Shown here one piece after another: positions 24,096 through 34,213 of a stretch of DNA of 64,000 nucleotides. Under the pieces are notes generated by a model. It did no database searches, was not told the origin of the DNA, and saw only the letters and a list, made by a program, of their open reading frames with translations. The DNA is taken from assembly GCF_020149935.1 (NCBI RefSeq), contig NZ_CP083757.1, forward strand, positions 4,055,501-4,119,500, read 5' to 3'. Position numbers and translations under genes: made by a program. This DNA is from Marinilongibacter aquaticus. GTDB taxonomy: Bacteria; Bacteroidota; Bacteroidia; Cytophagales; Spirosomataceae. Position 1 is the stretch's first letter. The number at the start of each line of letters is the position of its first letter.

Positions 24096-25502
24096 TCAAT
24101 AGCCTGGATTTTGTGCAATCGCGGGATCGGTGTCTATCTGAGATTGTGGTACGGGCATCAATAAATTGTTTTCCTGTATGCTAATGTTGATTTTCTGATT
24201 TTTGAAATACGCGTTCATTGTTTCAATCGCCGTGCCGTACCGCAGCAAATCGAACCAACGGTGCCCTTCGCCAATCAATTCGAAACGCCTTTCTTGTGCC
24301 ACTGTCTCTCGTAGTTTGCTCTGCTCTTGCGGCTGAATGTCGCTTAAACCCGCTCTTTCACGTATGCGATTCAGGTAATTTATGGCTTGGGCGGTATTGC
24401 CCAATTCATTCTCGATTTCGGCCAACATCAGCAGCACATCGGCGTAGCGTAGTACCACCCAATTGCCCCCGCCGTCATTGGGTGCCGAGCTGGGTTTCTG
24501 GTATTTTTTATTGAAAGGCACGCCTTCGGACGTGACACCCAAATAAGCCGACTTGCGTTTGTCTGAATCAGACATAAGGGCGTACAGTGCCCGCGTGGGA
24601 AGATTGTGGCCCTTGGCTCCATTGATCGTTCCCGAAGGGCTGAACTGCTGAAAGGCGTCTGAACCTTCTGTATTGCCGTTGATCGCCTGCGTAAATTGTA
24701 CTGAGAAAATGATCTCCTGGTTGTTTTCTTGACTTTCGGAAAAAATGTCCGACAAATCTTCCAACAATTGATATTCCCCAGAGTTGAGTACTTCCAAAAG
24801 GTAGCTTTCGGCATTGGCCCAATTGCCAAGGGTCAAGTAAACTTTTCCCAGCAAGGCTTGTGCGGCCCCTCTGCTCACGCGTCCGGGTGCCAAAGCTTTC
24901 AGCGGCAAAGCGACAATGGCATTTTTGAGGTCGGCAATGATTTGCTCGTATACCGCCGAGGTGGCGTTTCTGCCTTTGCCAAAAAAGGAGGCTGGGTTTT
25001 CGGTTTCTTCCGTTACAAGCGGCACATCGCCGTATATGCGGACAAGGTTGAAATAATTGAGTGCACGAATGAAATACATTTCTCCCTTTCGGCTCTCTTT
25101 TGTGCTTTGGTCTGCGTAAACCACATTGGGCAGGCGATGCAAGACAGTATTGGCCCTTTGAATGCTGATGTAGGAATCTTTCCAAGTTCGTGTAATAATG
25201 GAATTGGAAGTGATTACGGTGAATTCGTCCAATTGGCCATAATTGCCTTCGTCGTTGGCGGGCACCTCATCAAAGGTATTGTCTGAGGGAATTTCGCCCA
25301 ACACGGGCAGATAGAGGTTGTATAGGCCAGTGAATTGCAGCGAGGCATAGGTGCCATTGACGGCCTCTTCCATTTCTTGTTCGGTTTTGAAGAAATTCCC
25401 TGCTTCTTTATCGGTAATGGGGCTCAATTCCAATTGGCCTGTGCAAGAGCAAAGGGCAAGGAAAAGGCAAAATTGGATGATATGTATTCGCTTGTTTTCC
25501 AT
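24096..25502 (-). CDS. SusD/RagB-family nutrient-binding lipoprotein
   Basis: 468 residues from ATG 25502 (MENKRIHIIQF), which gives a lipoprotein signal with lipobox CSC near residues 17-20. The longer frame upstream would lie inside susC. SusD hallmarks: MEEAVNGTYASLQFTG, a TPR-like central part (ALNYFNLVRIYGDVPLV, AAQALLGKVYLTLG) and a C-terminal RRFELIGEGHRWFDLLRYG. SusD proteins cap the SusC barrel and bind the substrate. The ATG overlaps the last base of susC (TAATG), so the two are translationally coupled. Closely similar to the SusD at 34214-35602. Confidence 0.93.
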   Translation of the reverse strand: MENKRIHIIQFCLFLALCSCTGQLELSPITDKEAGNFFKTEQEMEEAVNGTYASLQFTGLYNLYLPVLGEIPSDNTFDEVPANDEGNYGQLDEFTVITSNSIITRTWKDSYISIQRANTVLHRLPNVVYADQSTKESRKGEMYFIRALNYFNLVRIYGDVPLVTEETENPASFFGKGRNATSAVYEQIIADLKNAIVALPLKALAPGRVSRGAAQALLGKVYLTLGNWANAESYLLEVLNSGEYQLLEDLSDIFSESQENNQEIIFSVQFTQAINGNTEGSDAFQQFSPSGTINGAKGHNLPTRALYALMSDSDKRKSAYLGVTSEGVPFNKKYQKPSSAPNDGGGNWVVLRYADVLLMLAEIENELGNTAQAINYLNRIRERAGLSDIQPQEQSKLRETVAQERRFELIGEGHRWFDLLRYGTAIETMNAYFKNQKINISIQENNLLMPVPQSQIDTDPAIAQNPGY

Positions 25503-28500
25503 TACAACGTGAAGCTTAAGCCGGCGGTTAAAGATTTGGAAATTGGATAATCGTCGCCCTTTTGATAGCCGCCCTGCAAAGCGTTTCGGGTGGAGCCGTC
25601 TGGGTTCCATCCCCTGAATTTGGTCAGCGTAAGCAGATTGTTGGCCGTAAGGTATATTCTGGCTTTGGCGAGGCCCAAGGGCTTCATGAGCTTTTCGGGA
25701 AGATTATAACCGAGCTGAAGATTACGCAAACGCAGGTAGTCACCCCGCATGAAAGACACGGATGAGGTTCTGGAGTTTCGCCTTGCCGCCGAGAAATTCC
25801 CCAAATTCGGTTGGGCCAAAAAGCCATTGGGATTGTCGACGGGATGGTAGCGATGATCAAAATAATATTGCGAGGGTACGGCAAAACCTTCGCCTACCTC
25901 GGTGGCAAAAGCCTGATCCCAGGATTGTACTGTTCGGCCTCTGATTCCATTGAACGCGAAACTGAAGTCGAAGCGTGAAAGGTTGAAATTGCCCGTAAAT
26001 CCGTAAGTGATTTTTGGATTGTAGGTGCCAAAACACAGGCGATCTCGGTCGTCGATTAGGCCGTCTTTGTTGAGGTCTTTCATTATGTAATCGCCTGTGA
26101 GTGTGCCTGTAAGGTGGGCGGTACTGTTGATTTCCTCTTGCGTTTTGTAGACACCAATGACCTGATAACCCCACATTTCGGCAATGGAACGCCCCACTTT
26201 TGTTCGCCAAGCTCCATCTGTACCCACACGGATTTCTTGTTGACCCGGAGCCAAAGCCAAAACTTTATTGGCATTGGTACTGAAATTCCCATTGAATCGA
26301 CATTTCAAGCGGCCGATTTGGAAACCTTGGCCTTCAAGACTTAGCTCAAAACCGCGATTCTGCACCTTACCGATATTGGTGATGTATTCACTGAATCCGG
26401 ATTGTTCGGGTACGGGCACGTTGAGCAGCAGATTCGAGGTGTTCGAGATGTAATAATCCAATGAGAGGTTGAGCTTGTTGGTCAAAAAACCGAGATCGAG
26501 CCCCAAATCCAAAGATGAATTGGTTTCCCACGAAAGGTTGGCATTCGGGGCGGTTGTGGTAGCCACGCCCGCAGCAAGTTCGTCGCCGTAAACATAATCG
26601 GAATTGGTAACCAAAGCTTTCGAACTGTATGAACCAATCTGATTGTTTCCCGATTGCCCCCAACTGGCTTTGACTTTGGCAAAGGAAATTTGCTGAATAT
26701 TTTCGAAAAAGGGCTCTTTGCTCAAAATCCAACCGGCTGAAAAAGCGGGGAATGTACCCCAGCGAGCATTGTGCCCAAACCTTGAAGAACCGTCTTTTCG
26801 CACGGCGGCAGAGAACAAATACTTGTCGGCAAAGGCGTATTGCAATCGGCTGAGGTAAGAGAGCTGCGACCAAGCGTAGCGATAGGGTTTTATATTGAAA
26901 CTGCTGGCTCCGGCAATGTTGTCAATGTTGTCGTCGGGGATACCCACACCATTGATCTCTCGGGCATTTCCGGTTTCTTTCTGGAAAGTCTGGCCAAGAA
27001 TATAGTCGAAAGCATGTTGGCCGAAAAGGCCTTTGTAGCTAATGAGGTTTTCGATTTGATAATTGGTAATGTCTCCGGTATTTTCTTTGGCCAGGGCAGG
27101 TTTGGGGGCGGCTGTGCGATAAGCTCCGATCCAAGAAGGCGTAAAATAATCGTAGAAAAAGTTTCTGTAGTCGCCACCAAAACTGGTTTTGAAATGCAAT
27201 CCTTTTAAAAGATTAAGCTGCAGATAGGCATTGCCAAAAGTGCGAAAGTCGACCCGCTGGTTTTGCTGGTTTTCGATTATCGCCACAATATTTTCGCCCA
27301 AAGCCCCATCTTCTGGAGTATTGGCTTTGATTTGTTCGCTAATGGCATAGCTGCCGTCGGCATTTTTTATAGAGAAAAAGGGATACATGATAATTGCCGT
27401 GCTGAGCGGATCGGCACTCCAATTGCCTTGAATATCCAGATAATCTCTGTTCGACAAAGAGGGATTGAGGTTGATTCCGAAAGTCAGGTAGTCCGAGAGT
27501 TTGGAATCGAATTTTATGGTCGTGCTTTTTCTATCGAGAGAAGAGCCAATAACCACGCCCTTTTGGTGGAACAGGCTGGCCGAAATATAATATCGGGCCG
27601 ATTCGCTACCACCGCTGAAAGCCAGTTGGATATTGTTGATGGCCGATTCTTGAAAAATGGCATTCAGCCAATTGGTGTCTGTGAGTCCCGACTCTCCATT
27701 TAAATAAGGATCCAAATAATTCAGTCGCAATTCTCGGCGGTTGGCTCCATTGGCCAACCGAGTTTCGCGGTCATCGCTTATTTTTCTCACCTCCGGACTT
27801 TTCGATACATAACCCCAATCGCGGGCTTCGGTAAAGAACGTGGCGGCATCTTGGGCATTCACCAGCTTTACGGTATGTGCGGCCTGTTGTACGCCTTGAT
27901 AAAAGTCGACGGTAAGTTTAGGTTTGCCTTTTACGCCCTCTTTGGTATTGACCAAAATGACGCCATTGGCGGCTCGGGAACCGTAAATGGCGGCCGAAGC
28001 GGCGTCTTTTAACACCACAATCGAAGCAATGTCTTTTGGGCTGATGGAGTTCAAAGAGGAGCCTTCGGTCAAGGGTAAACCATCCACTACAATCAGCGGA
28101 TCTGAACCCGCCGTAAGGGTATTGATGCCTCGAATGACAATTTGAGCATTTGTGCCTGGTCCACCATTTTCGTTGATGAACACGCCCGCTGCTTTTCCCA
28201 CCAATTGCTGCTCAAAACTGGAGGCCGCATATTTGTTCAGTTCTTCGTTGTCGAGCTTTACGGAAGAACCAGTGACACGCTCTTTTTTTAGACTGCCGTA
28301 ACCGATCACCAATACTTCGTTCATGGTGTTGATATCCGGTTGCAGCTTTACGGATAATTCTTCTTTGGCCTTTATTAAAGCATTTTGATAGCCCACGAAA
28401 CTGATTTCGATGAGTTCTTCGGGTTTGGCCGAAAGGCTGAATCGGCCACTGGAATTGGTAAAAATGCCCATGCCCGAACCTTTGATTTTTACGGTAGCCC

Positions 28501-29023
28501 CTTCCAAGGGCACATTGTTTTCGTCTAAAACGAGTCCGTGAATCAATTTACCCGGACTGCGGGCGGTGTTTTCGACAATGACGTGTTCTACGGCTTTTTG
28601 TTTGCTTGCCTTTTTCAGAGCAGATTCTTCCAAAAGAATGACGGCTTTTGGAGGAGCTTTTTCTTCATCGAACACATAAATGATGTCGTTTTTTACCCTG
28701 AATTCGAGTAACGTTTCTGCGGAAACAATCTGAAGGAATTCGCCCACGGTCAAGGTGTTCAACCGCGTTTTGACACGGATGTTTTTCAGGGCATCGAAAG
28801 AGTAGGTGAAGAAAAAGCCCGTTTGGTTTTGGATGGCGTCAAAAGAATCCACAAGGCGAACATTTTTCCATTGGGCGGTCACAAAGGTATCCGAAAGCTT
28901 CTGGCCGTGGGCCTGCATGCTTCCCAGAAACACAATGCATGTGATCTCTGCAAATACCATCCAAAAAATTCGATTTGACATTTTCCTGAGCCTGATGGGT
29001 TTGTTTTTGCCTTCGCGTATCAT
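25502..29023 (-). CDS. SusC-family TonB-dependent transporter with N-terminal STN domain
   Basis: 1173 residues: signal sequence (about 17-40), STN signalling domain (about 60-118; the QTGFFFTYSFDALK stretch), a carboxypeptidase-regulatory-like beta-sandwich (about 158-235), plug with the SusC box VLVIGYGSLKKERVTGS and AASAAIYGSRAANGVILV, and a large barrel ending SLTAGLSFTL. The STN domain is the part that reports substrate binding to a FecR anti-sigma factor, and a FecR gene lies 19 bases upstream in the same operon. The barrel is highly similar to the SusC at 30984-34193, including the stretch GEGFAVPSQYYFDHRYHPVD. Substrate unknown; the neighbour locus hints at phospholipid head-group or phosphodiester compounds. 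Confidence 0.93.
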   Translation of the reverse strand: MIREGKNKPIRLRKMSNRIFWMVFAEITCIVFLGSMQAHGQKLSDTFVTAQWKNVRLVDSFDAIQNQTGFFFTYSFDALKNIRVKTRLNTLTVGEFLQIVSAETLLEFRVKNDIIYVFDEEKAPPKAVILLEESALKKASKQKAVEHVIVENTARSPGKLIHGLVLDENNVPLEGATVKIKGSGMGIFTNSSGRFSLSAKPEELIEISFVGYQNALIKAKEELSVKLQPDINTMNEVLVIGYGSLKKERVTGSSVKLDNEELNKYAASSFEQQLVGKAAGVFINENGGPGTNAQIVIRGINTLTAGSDPLIVVDGLPLTEGSSLNSISPKDIASIVVLKDAASAAIYGSRAANGVILVNTKEGVKGKPKLTVDFYQGVQQAAHTVKLVNAQDAATFFTEARDWGYVSKSPEVRKISDDRETRLANGANRRELRLNYLDPYLNGESGLTDTNWLNAIFQESAINNIQLAFSGGSESARYYISASLFHQKGVVIGSSLDRKSTTIKFDSKLSDYLTFGINLNPSLSNRDYLDIQGNWSADPLSTAIIMYPFFSIKNADGSYAISEQIKANTPEDGALGENIVAIIENQQNQRVDFRTFGNAYLQLNLLKGLHFKTSFGGDYRNFFYDYFTPSWIGAYRTAAPKPALAKENTGDITNYQIENLISYKGLFGQHAFDYILGQTFQKETGNAREINGVGIPDDNIDNIAGASSFNIKPYRYAWSQLSYLSRLQYAFADKYLFSAAVRKDGSSRFGHNARWGTFPAFSAGWILSKEPFFENIQQISFAKVKASWGQSGNNQIGSYSSKALVTNSDYVYGDELAAGVATTTAPNANLSWETNSSLDLGLDLGFLTNKLNLSLDYYISNTSNLLLNVPVPEQSGFSEYITNIGKVQNRGFELSLEGQGFQIGRLKCRFNGNFSTNANKVLALAPGQQEIRVGTDGAWRTKVGRSIAEMWGYQVIGVYKTQEEINSTAHLTGTLTGDYIMKDLNKDGLIDDRDRLCFGTYNPKITYGFTGNFNLSRFDFSFAFNGIRGRTVQSWDQAFATEVGEGFAVPSQYYFDHRYHPVDNPNGFLAQPNLGNFSAARRNSRTSSVSFMRGDYLRLRNLQLGYNLPEKLMKPLGLAKARIYLTANNLLTLTKFRGWNPDGSTRNALQGGYQKGDDYPISKSLTAGLSFTL

Positions 29024-29042
29024 GACTTCGCTTCCAGTCTGA

Positions 29043-30008
29043 TTATTGCAGTACTGTAAACTGTCCTTCGCGTTCTTTCTCGATTTTATACTTGACGATT
29101 AGATTTATCCCTTCGATAATTTCATCGACCGACATCTGCCGCGTATCGATGCGGTGCACAATTCTTTCCTGTGAGCTGAACTCGGCGGGAATTCGAATTT
29201 GTATATCGTACCAGTTGCCGAGGGTTTGAGCAATCTCGTGAATGGTGGCTTTGTCGAAGGTAATCACTCCTGAATTCCAATCTATCTGCACGGCTGGATT
29301 GATCAGCGTTTGCACCATTTCTGCATTTTGTGCAGAGTAAGAGAGTTTTTCGCCCGGTTTTAAAATGCGATAAAGCTCTTGGTTGGCTTTGTTTCTATAA
29401 TCCACTTTTACCGAACCCTTTAAGAGTTCGATGTGCTCGTTGGTCTGATCGGAGTTGTCAACGGTGAAAACCGTACCCAAAACGGTAATGCGGCTGTTTT
29501 GCAAGCTCACCACAAATGGAGAGAGGGAGTCGTGAGCGACTTCGTAGTACACCACACCTTTTGAACGCACTTCACGGGTCTTGGAGGTGAATTTAGAAGG
29601 GAAACGTATATAGCTTGAAGGGCCTAAAAAAGCCACAGAGCCATCGGGTAGCCGTACTTTTTTCGGCACGCGTCCGGCATTGAAAACCGAGTCCATTTCG
29701 ACATGCCCCGTCCATTTTTCGGCAATAGTCGATTCGTTTCTCAAAAAATAGAACCCGAAAGCACCGATGAGCAATAAACTCGCGGCGATGGAGAGCGTGC
29801 GGGCTGGATTCTTCACCCAAGAGAAAGTAGCCAAACGGCGGACCTTTTGCTTTTGGGCAATGCGGCGTTCGATGGTTTCGATTTCTTCTTTGAATGCAGC
29901 ATCGATAGAGGCTTCCTGCTCTTCAAAGATTTTCTCGAGCCTCTCCAGCTCTTGCCGAGAAATGGTGTTCTCACGCAGTTTTATCAAAAGTTTTTCCAAA
30001 GTAGACAC
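29043..30008 (-). CDS. FecR-family anti-sigma factor
   Basis: 321 residues: cytoplasmic N-terminal helical anti-sigma part (1-70), one membrane segment (about 72-91), a periplasmic FecR beta domain (around 115-210, with VRLPDGSVAFLGPSSYIRFP and VLGTVFTV) and a C-terminal DUF4974-like domain (about 240-320: FDKATIHEIAQTLGNWYDIQI). It should hold the ECF sigma factor encoded 69 bases upstream inactive until the STN domain of the SusC signals. Confidence 0.93.
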   Translation of the reverse strand: MSTLEKLLIKLRENTISRQELERLEKIFEEQEASIDAAFKEEIETIERRIAQKQKVRRLATFSWVKNPARTLSIAASLLLIGAFGFYFLRNESTIAEKWTGHVEMDSVFNAGRVPKKVRLPDGSVAFLGPSSYIRFPSKFTSKTREVRSKGVVYYEVAHDSLSPFVVSLQNSRITVLGTVFTVDNSDQTNEHIELLKGSVKVDYRNKANQELYRILKPGEKLSYSAQNAEMVQTLINPAVQIDWNSGVITFDKATIHEIAQTLGNWYDIQIRIPAEFSSQERIVHRIDTRQMSVDEIIEGINLIVKYKIEKEREGQFTVLQ

Positions 30009-30077
30009 GGTGATCGGTCATTGATTTGTACCCTATAAGAGTACGAAAGCGACCAAAACCTCTATTCCGAAAATTAA

Positions 30078-30641
30078 CTAAATGTTAAGAAATACGAAGA
30101 GCAGGGGAAGTACCATGTTGTCGCGGAGAAATTTCATCGACTTGATGATGTGCTTTTCTAAAGTGCTCACCGAAATGCCCAATCGATCGGCGGCTTCTTG
30201 GTAGCTGGCCCTGTTGATTTTCACTTCCATGAAAGCCTCGCGTTGTCGGGCGGGGAACGAATCGATGGCTTCTTTGAGTTTGCCCTCGAGCATTTCCTTT
30301 GTCGATTCTGAGCTGTCGGGTTCTTCGATGGATTGGAGGATGTCGCAGAATTCGAATTCCGCTTTTCGGGCGGCCATCAATTTTTTGTAATCGGCTTTGA
30401 TGGCATTGATGACGATGCTGTGAAGATAACTTTTGAAGGCTTTTACAGAAGGCGATATCTGTTGTCGGTATTCCCAAACTTTCACATAGGCTTCCTGCAC
30501 GATGTCGTCTGTCGAACGCAAATTGGTGGCGTGTTTGGCGGCGAATTTAGAAAGCCCATCCAAAGTAGCTTCGTAAAAAGCTTCGAACGCACTGTAATCC
30601 CCTTTGATCAGTTCCAATATGTCGTCGTCAGAGATTTTCAT
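30078..30641 (-). CDS. ECF sigma factor (SusCD-associated type)
   Basis: 187 residues. Region 2 (about 15-85) contains FAAKHATNLRSTDDIVQEAY and VWEYRQQI; region 4 (about 125-175) has FPARQREAFMEVKINRASYQ, EAADRLGISVSTLEKHI. Length and RNA-polymerase-binding patterns are standard for Bacteroidota ECF factors of SusCD loci. First gene of the minus-strand sigma-fecR-susC-susD set and divergent from the second susC. Confidence 0.93.
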   Translation of the reverse strand: MKISDDDILELIKGDYSAFEAFYEATLDGLSKFAAKHATNLRSTDDIVQEAYVKVWEYRQQISPSVKAFKSYLHSIVINAIKADYKKLMAARKAEFEFCDILQSIEEPDSSESTKEMLEGKLKEAIDSFPARQREAFMEVKINRASYQEAADRLGISVSTLEKHIIKSMKFLRDNMVLPLLFVFLNI

Positions 30642-30983
30642 CAGCTTTTCACTCCATTTATAGCACTAAGGTAATGGCCTAAAATTAACTCAGTATTAAA
30701 TCGGAATTGTTTTGTAAAACACTTCATATATCTACAAAATCGAACTTTCTCGTCTTGGAAATTTCTGAAAAAAAATATGGATTTTCCTATAAATCGCTCA
30801 AGAAACTTAAATCACAAGAAGAGGCCGAGAGGCAAGACTTAACATTTTTTTAAAGAGCAAGGCTTCTTGGATAATAAATTTGATCCTCTACATTTGCACT
30901 CACATTTCAACATTAGAAAAAGTATTAAGCCCAATTGTCCACAGTTAGAATGACTGAATGGTTTAATATTTAACAATGTTGTA
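30642..30983. other. Divergent regulatory region between sigma gene and second susC
   Basis: 342 bases, no gene. It carries the plus-strand promoter at 30866-30896; no clear hairpin or operator was found in the rest. Confidence 0.5.
30866..30896 (+). promoter_or_regulatory. Promoter of the second susC operon
   Basis: TACATTTG (30889-30896) fits the -7 consensus, with CTTG (30866-30869) 19 bases upstream as a near-consensus -33 box. It leaves a leader of about 80 bases before the susC ATG. Confidence 0.65.
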
Positions 30984-33900
30984 ATGAACAAATTCTACAA
31001 GATTTTTTTGCTCTTATGCATACTCGGCATGAGTTTTGGAGCAAGTGAGGCCTTCGCAAATTCGCGGGCCGAAAAGCAAAACAAAAACACTGCGATCGCG
31101 GTAAAAGGTAAGGTTGTCGATGAAAACGGCGGCGGACTTCCGGGCGTATCGGTTCTGGAAAAGGGGCAAAACCGCGGCACCACCACCGATGTGGAAGGGA
31201 ACTTCGCGATCGACGTAAACGATGCCCAAGCCGTATTGGTTTTCTCTTTTGTGGGCTATGAAACGCAAGAGATTTTGGTGGGAAGCCAAAGCCAATTGCG
31301 TGTTGAAATGAAACCAAGTTTCTCGAATTTGAGCGAGGTGGTTGTCATTGGATATGGAGAACAATCGAGATCGAAAGTGGTTGGAGCCGTAGGTAAAATG
31401 GAAGCCGAAGAACTCAAAAATGTAACGGCGATCAGTTTGGATCAACAACTGGCAGGGAAAATGTCGGGTGTGGTAATCAACCAATCGAACGGACAGCCCG
31501 GTGAAAGTGCTCAGATTGTAATTCGCGGGACGGGTACCTTGACTGCGGGTTCGAATCCACTGATCGTAGTCGATGGCTTTCCGTTGACCGAAGGCAGCTC
31601 GCTCAATTCCATTAACCCCAACGACATCGCGGATATCAACGTGTTGAAAGATGCGGCTTCTGCGGCCATTTACGGTTCGCGTGCAGCAAACGGTGTAATT
31701 CTGGTTACGACGAAACAGGGTAAAAACGGTCAAAAAACCGCTTTGACATTCGATGCCTATACCGGTTTTCAGCAACAAAGCTCAGGTGTGAAATTGGTTG
31801 ACGCTTACGATATGGCCGTGTTTCTTACCGAAGCCAGAAACTGGGGTTATGTGTCAAAAGATCCAACAAACCGCAGCGAGAGCGATCCAAACTCAGTGCG
31901 TGTGACCAAAAAAATCAACGGGAAAAGCATCGACGGTCGAGAACTTTTCCTCGATTATTTGCAACCCTATTTGGACCGTCAGCCCGGTTTGGTGAATACC
32001 AATTGGATGGACGAGGCCTTTAGAACGGCCCCCATGTCGAACTACGGTTTGTCTTACAGTGGAGGAAACTCGAACACGCGTTTTTATTCTTCAATGGGTT
32101 ATTTTAATCAAAAAGGCGTTGTGGCCGGTACCGATATCGTACGTTATTCGGCTTCGTTTAGCTTGAACAGCAAGATCAACGACAAAATCAATTTTGGTTT
32201 CAATATCAAGCCTACGTTTACAGACCAAAACAGCTTTGATCAAAGCAGCCGTAGCAGTGGAGCCTTGGCTCTCTTGCCGCTTAATTTTCCGTTCTACACC
32301 GCATACAAAGCAGACGGCAGCTTGAATATCAGCGACCAGCTCGTCAACGAACAGCACACCATCGAGGGCGTGGCCATCAACGGTACTCCTGTAGAAAACT
32401 TGGCGGCCACAGCGGCATTGGTGAAAGACAACAAATTGAGATACAAGTCTTTTGGGAATGTGTACTTGAATGCCGAATTGCTGCAAAACCTGACCTACAA
32501 ACTTTCTTTGGGTGGAGATTACGACACCTACGTGACAGACTATTACTATCCAATTGGTGTAGGCTCGTACAGAACGCCTGCTCCAAGATCGGACGCCAAT
32601 GCTACCCAAGGCAAATTGAATACCTTCAATTATTTGGTGGAGAATACCTTGACTTACAAGTTTGGCAATGAGCATCACAATTTCAATGCTTTGGCGGGTT
32701 ATACTTTCCAGAAAGAAAACGGCAGCTACAGCAAAATTACCGGAACGGGTTTCCCGGATGACAACATCAAAAACATTTCTGGAGCAAGTGCCTATTCGGT
32801 GAGTAATTCAGTCAATATCTGGACTTTGGAGTCTTACCTTGCTCGTTTGCAATACGATTATGATGCAAAATATCTTCTTTCATTGGCTATTCGTCGTGAC
32901 GGCTCTTCGCGTTTCGGAATGAACAACAGGTGGGGGAATTTCCCTTCGCTTTCTGCTGGTTGGGTATTCTCGAGAGAGGGCTTTTTCCCGCAATCGGCCA
33001 TCTTGAGTTTCGGTAAACTTTCGGCAAGCTGGGGACAAACCGGAAACAACCAGATCGGTTCTTATGGCTCGCAAGCTTTGGTAACGGCATCGAACTACGT
33101 TTTTGGCAGCTCCATTGCCCCAGGCTATATCAGTACCACAGCACCGAATCCGAATTTGGGTTGGGAAGTTGCCTCTTCAACCAATATCGGTTTGGACCTT
33201 GGTTTCTTCAACAACAGATTGAACTTGTCGTCGGCCTATTACAAAACCAATACGCGTGATTTGCTTTTGGATGTGCCTGTGCCTCAACAAACGGGATACA
33301 ACAGCGTTTTGGCCAATATCGGTGAGATGGAAAACCAAGGTTTTGAAAACCAAATTTCGGCCAATGGTTTGAAATTGGGCAATGTGAGCTTGGGTTTCAA
33401 TGCCAACATTACCACATATAAAAACAAAGTATTGGCCTTGGGACCTGGGCAGGATAGAATCGCTACGGGAACAGATCAGAACTTTGTCACACAGGTGGGG
33501 CATCCAATTGCCGAAATTTACGGTTATGTAATTGATGGTGTGTACAAAACGCAGGATGAAATCAACAGTTCGCCGCATTTGGATGGCACGCTTAAAGGCG
33601 ATTACCGTGTAATTGATGTAAACAAAGACGGTGTAATCGATGTAAACGACAAGGTATCTAAAGGAACCTACGCTCCGAAAATGACCTACGGTTTCGGTTC
33701 GACGGCGTCCTACAAAGGTTTCACTTTCGGGTTCAACTTTGTGGGTGTGGCCGGCAGAACATTGCTCGATGGCGACATGAGCTCACTTACCGAAGCGGGT
33801 GAGGGCTTTGCGGTTCCCACTCAGTATTATTTCGATCACAGATACCATCCGGTGGATAATCCAAACGGATTCCTTGGTCAGCCCAATTTCGGGAACTTCT

Positions 33901-34193
33901 CCAATGCCCGTAAGCTGGTAAGAAGCTCGATCGTGGTGCAAGAAAACAACGGGGCGTATTTCCGTCTTCGCGATGTACGGTTGGCTTACGATTTCTCGCG
34001 TGAAGTGCTTCAGAAGTTGAAACTTTCGGCATTGCAATTGTATGTTTCTGGAAACAACGTCTTTACGGCCACAAAATTCAGAGGCTGGAACCCAGACGGT
34101 ACATCCAGTAATATCCTGACATCGGGGTACAATACGGGTGGCAACTATCCTGTGGCCAAAACCTTTACCGCAGGCCTAAAAGTTTCTTACTAA
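30984..34193 (+). CDS. SusC-family TonB-dependent transporter, without STN domain
   Basis: 1069 residues: signal peptide (about 1-27), carboxypeptidase-regulatory-like domain (about 40-112: VKGKVVDENGGGLPGVSVLE), plug with VVIGYGEQSRSKVVGAVGK and ASAAIYGSRAANGVILVTT, and barrel ending in FTAGLKVSY. It lacks the STN domain of its divergent paralogue, so it is not wired to the FecR switch. Sequence blocks such as PTQYYFDHRYHPVDNPNGFL are nearly identical between the two, pointing to duplication. It works with the SusD 20 bases downstream. The operon continues toward a glycerophosphodiesterase, suggesting a glycerophosphodiester substrate (inference). Confidence 0.93.
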   Translation: MNKFYKIFLLLCILGMSFGASEAFANSRAEKQNKNTAIAVKGKVVDENGGGLPGVSVLEKGQNRGTTTDVEGNFAIDVNDAQAVLVFSFVGYETQEILVGSQSQLRVEMKPSFSNLSEVVVIGYGEQSRSKVVGAVGKMEAEELKNVTAISLDQQLAGKMSGVVINQSNGQPGESAQIVIRGTGTLTAGSNPLIVVDGFPLTEGSSLNSINPNDIADINVLKDAASAAIYGSRAANGVILVTTKQGKNGQKTALTFDAYTGFQQQSSGVKLVDAYDMAVFLTEARNWGYVSKDPTNRSESDPNSVRVTKKINGKSIDGRELFLDYLQPYLDRQPGLVNTNWMDEAFRTAPMSNYGLSYSGGNSNTRFYSSMGYFNQKGVVAGTDIVRYSASFSLNSKINDKINFGFNIKPTFTDQNSFDQSSRSSGALALLPLNFPFYTAYKADGSLNISDQLVNEQHTIEGVAINGTPVENLAATAALVKDNKLRYKSFGNVYLNAELLQNLTYKLSLGGDYDTYVTDYYYPIGVGSYRTPAPRSDANATQGKLNTFNYLVENTLTYKFGNEHHNFNALAGYTFQKENGSYSKITGTGFPDDNIKNISGASAYSVSNSVNIWTLESYLARLQYDYDAKYLLSLAIRRDGSSRFGMNNRWGNFPSLSAGWVFSREGFFPQSAILSFGKLSASWGQTGNNQIGSYGSQALVTASNYVFGSSIAPGYISTTAPNPNLGWEVASSTNIGLDLGFFNNRLNLSSAYYKTNTRDLLLDVPVPQQTGYNSVLANIGEMENQGFENQISANGLKLGNVSLGFNANITTYKNKVLALGPGQDRIATGTDQNFVTQVGHPIAEIYGYVIDGVYKTQDEINSSPHLDGTLKGDYRVIDVNKDGVIDVNDKVSKGTYAPKMTYGFGSTASYKGFTFGFNFVGVAGRTLLDGDMSSLTEAGEGFAVPTQYYFDHRYHPVDNPNGFLGQPNFGNFSNARKLVRSSIVVQENNGAYFRLRDVRLAYDFSREVLQKLKLSALQLYVSGNNVFTATKFRGWNPDGTSSNILTSGYNTGGNYPVAKTFTAGLKVSY

Positions 34194-34213
34194 TCAATCA
34201 ACAGCAGAATACA

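Noticed and set aside
25503-25610. N-terminal extension of the SusD frame
   Set aside because: It lies inside the end of susC and lacks signal-peptide character; the ATG at 25502 gives a proper lipoprotein signal.
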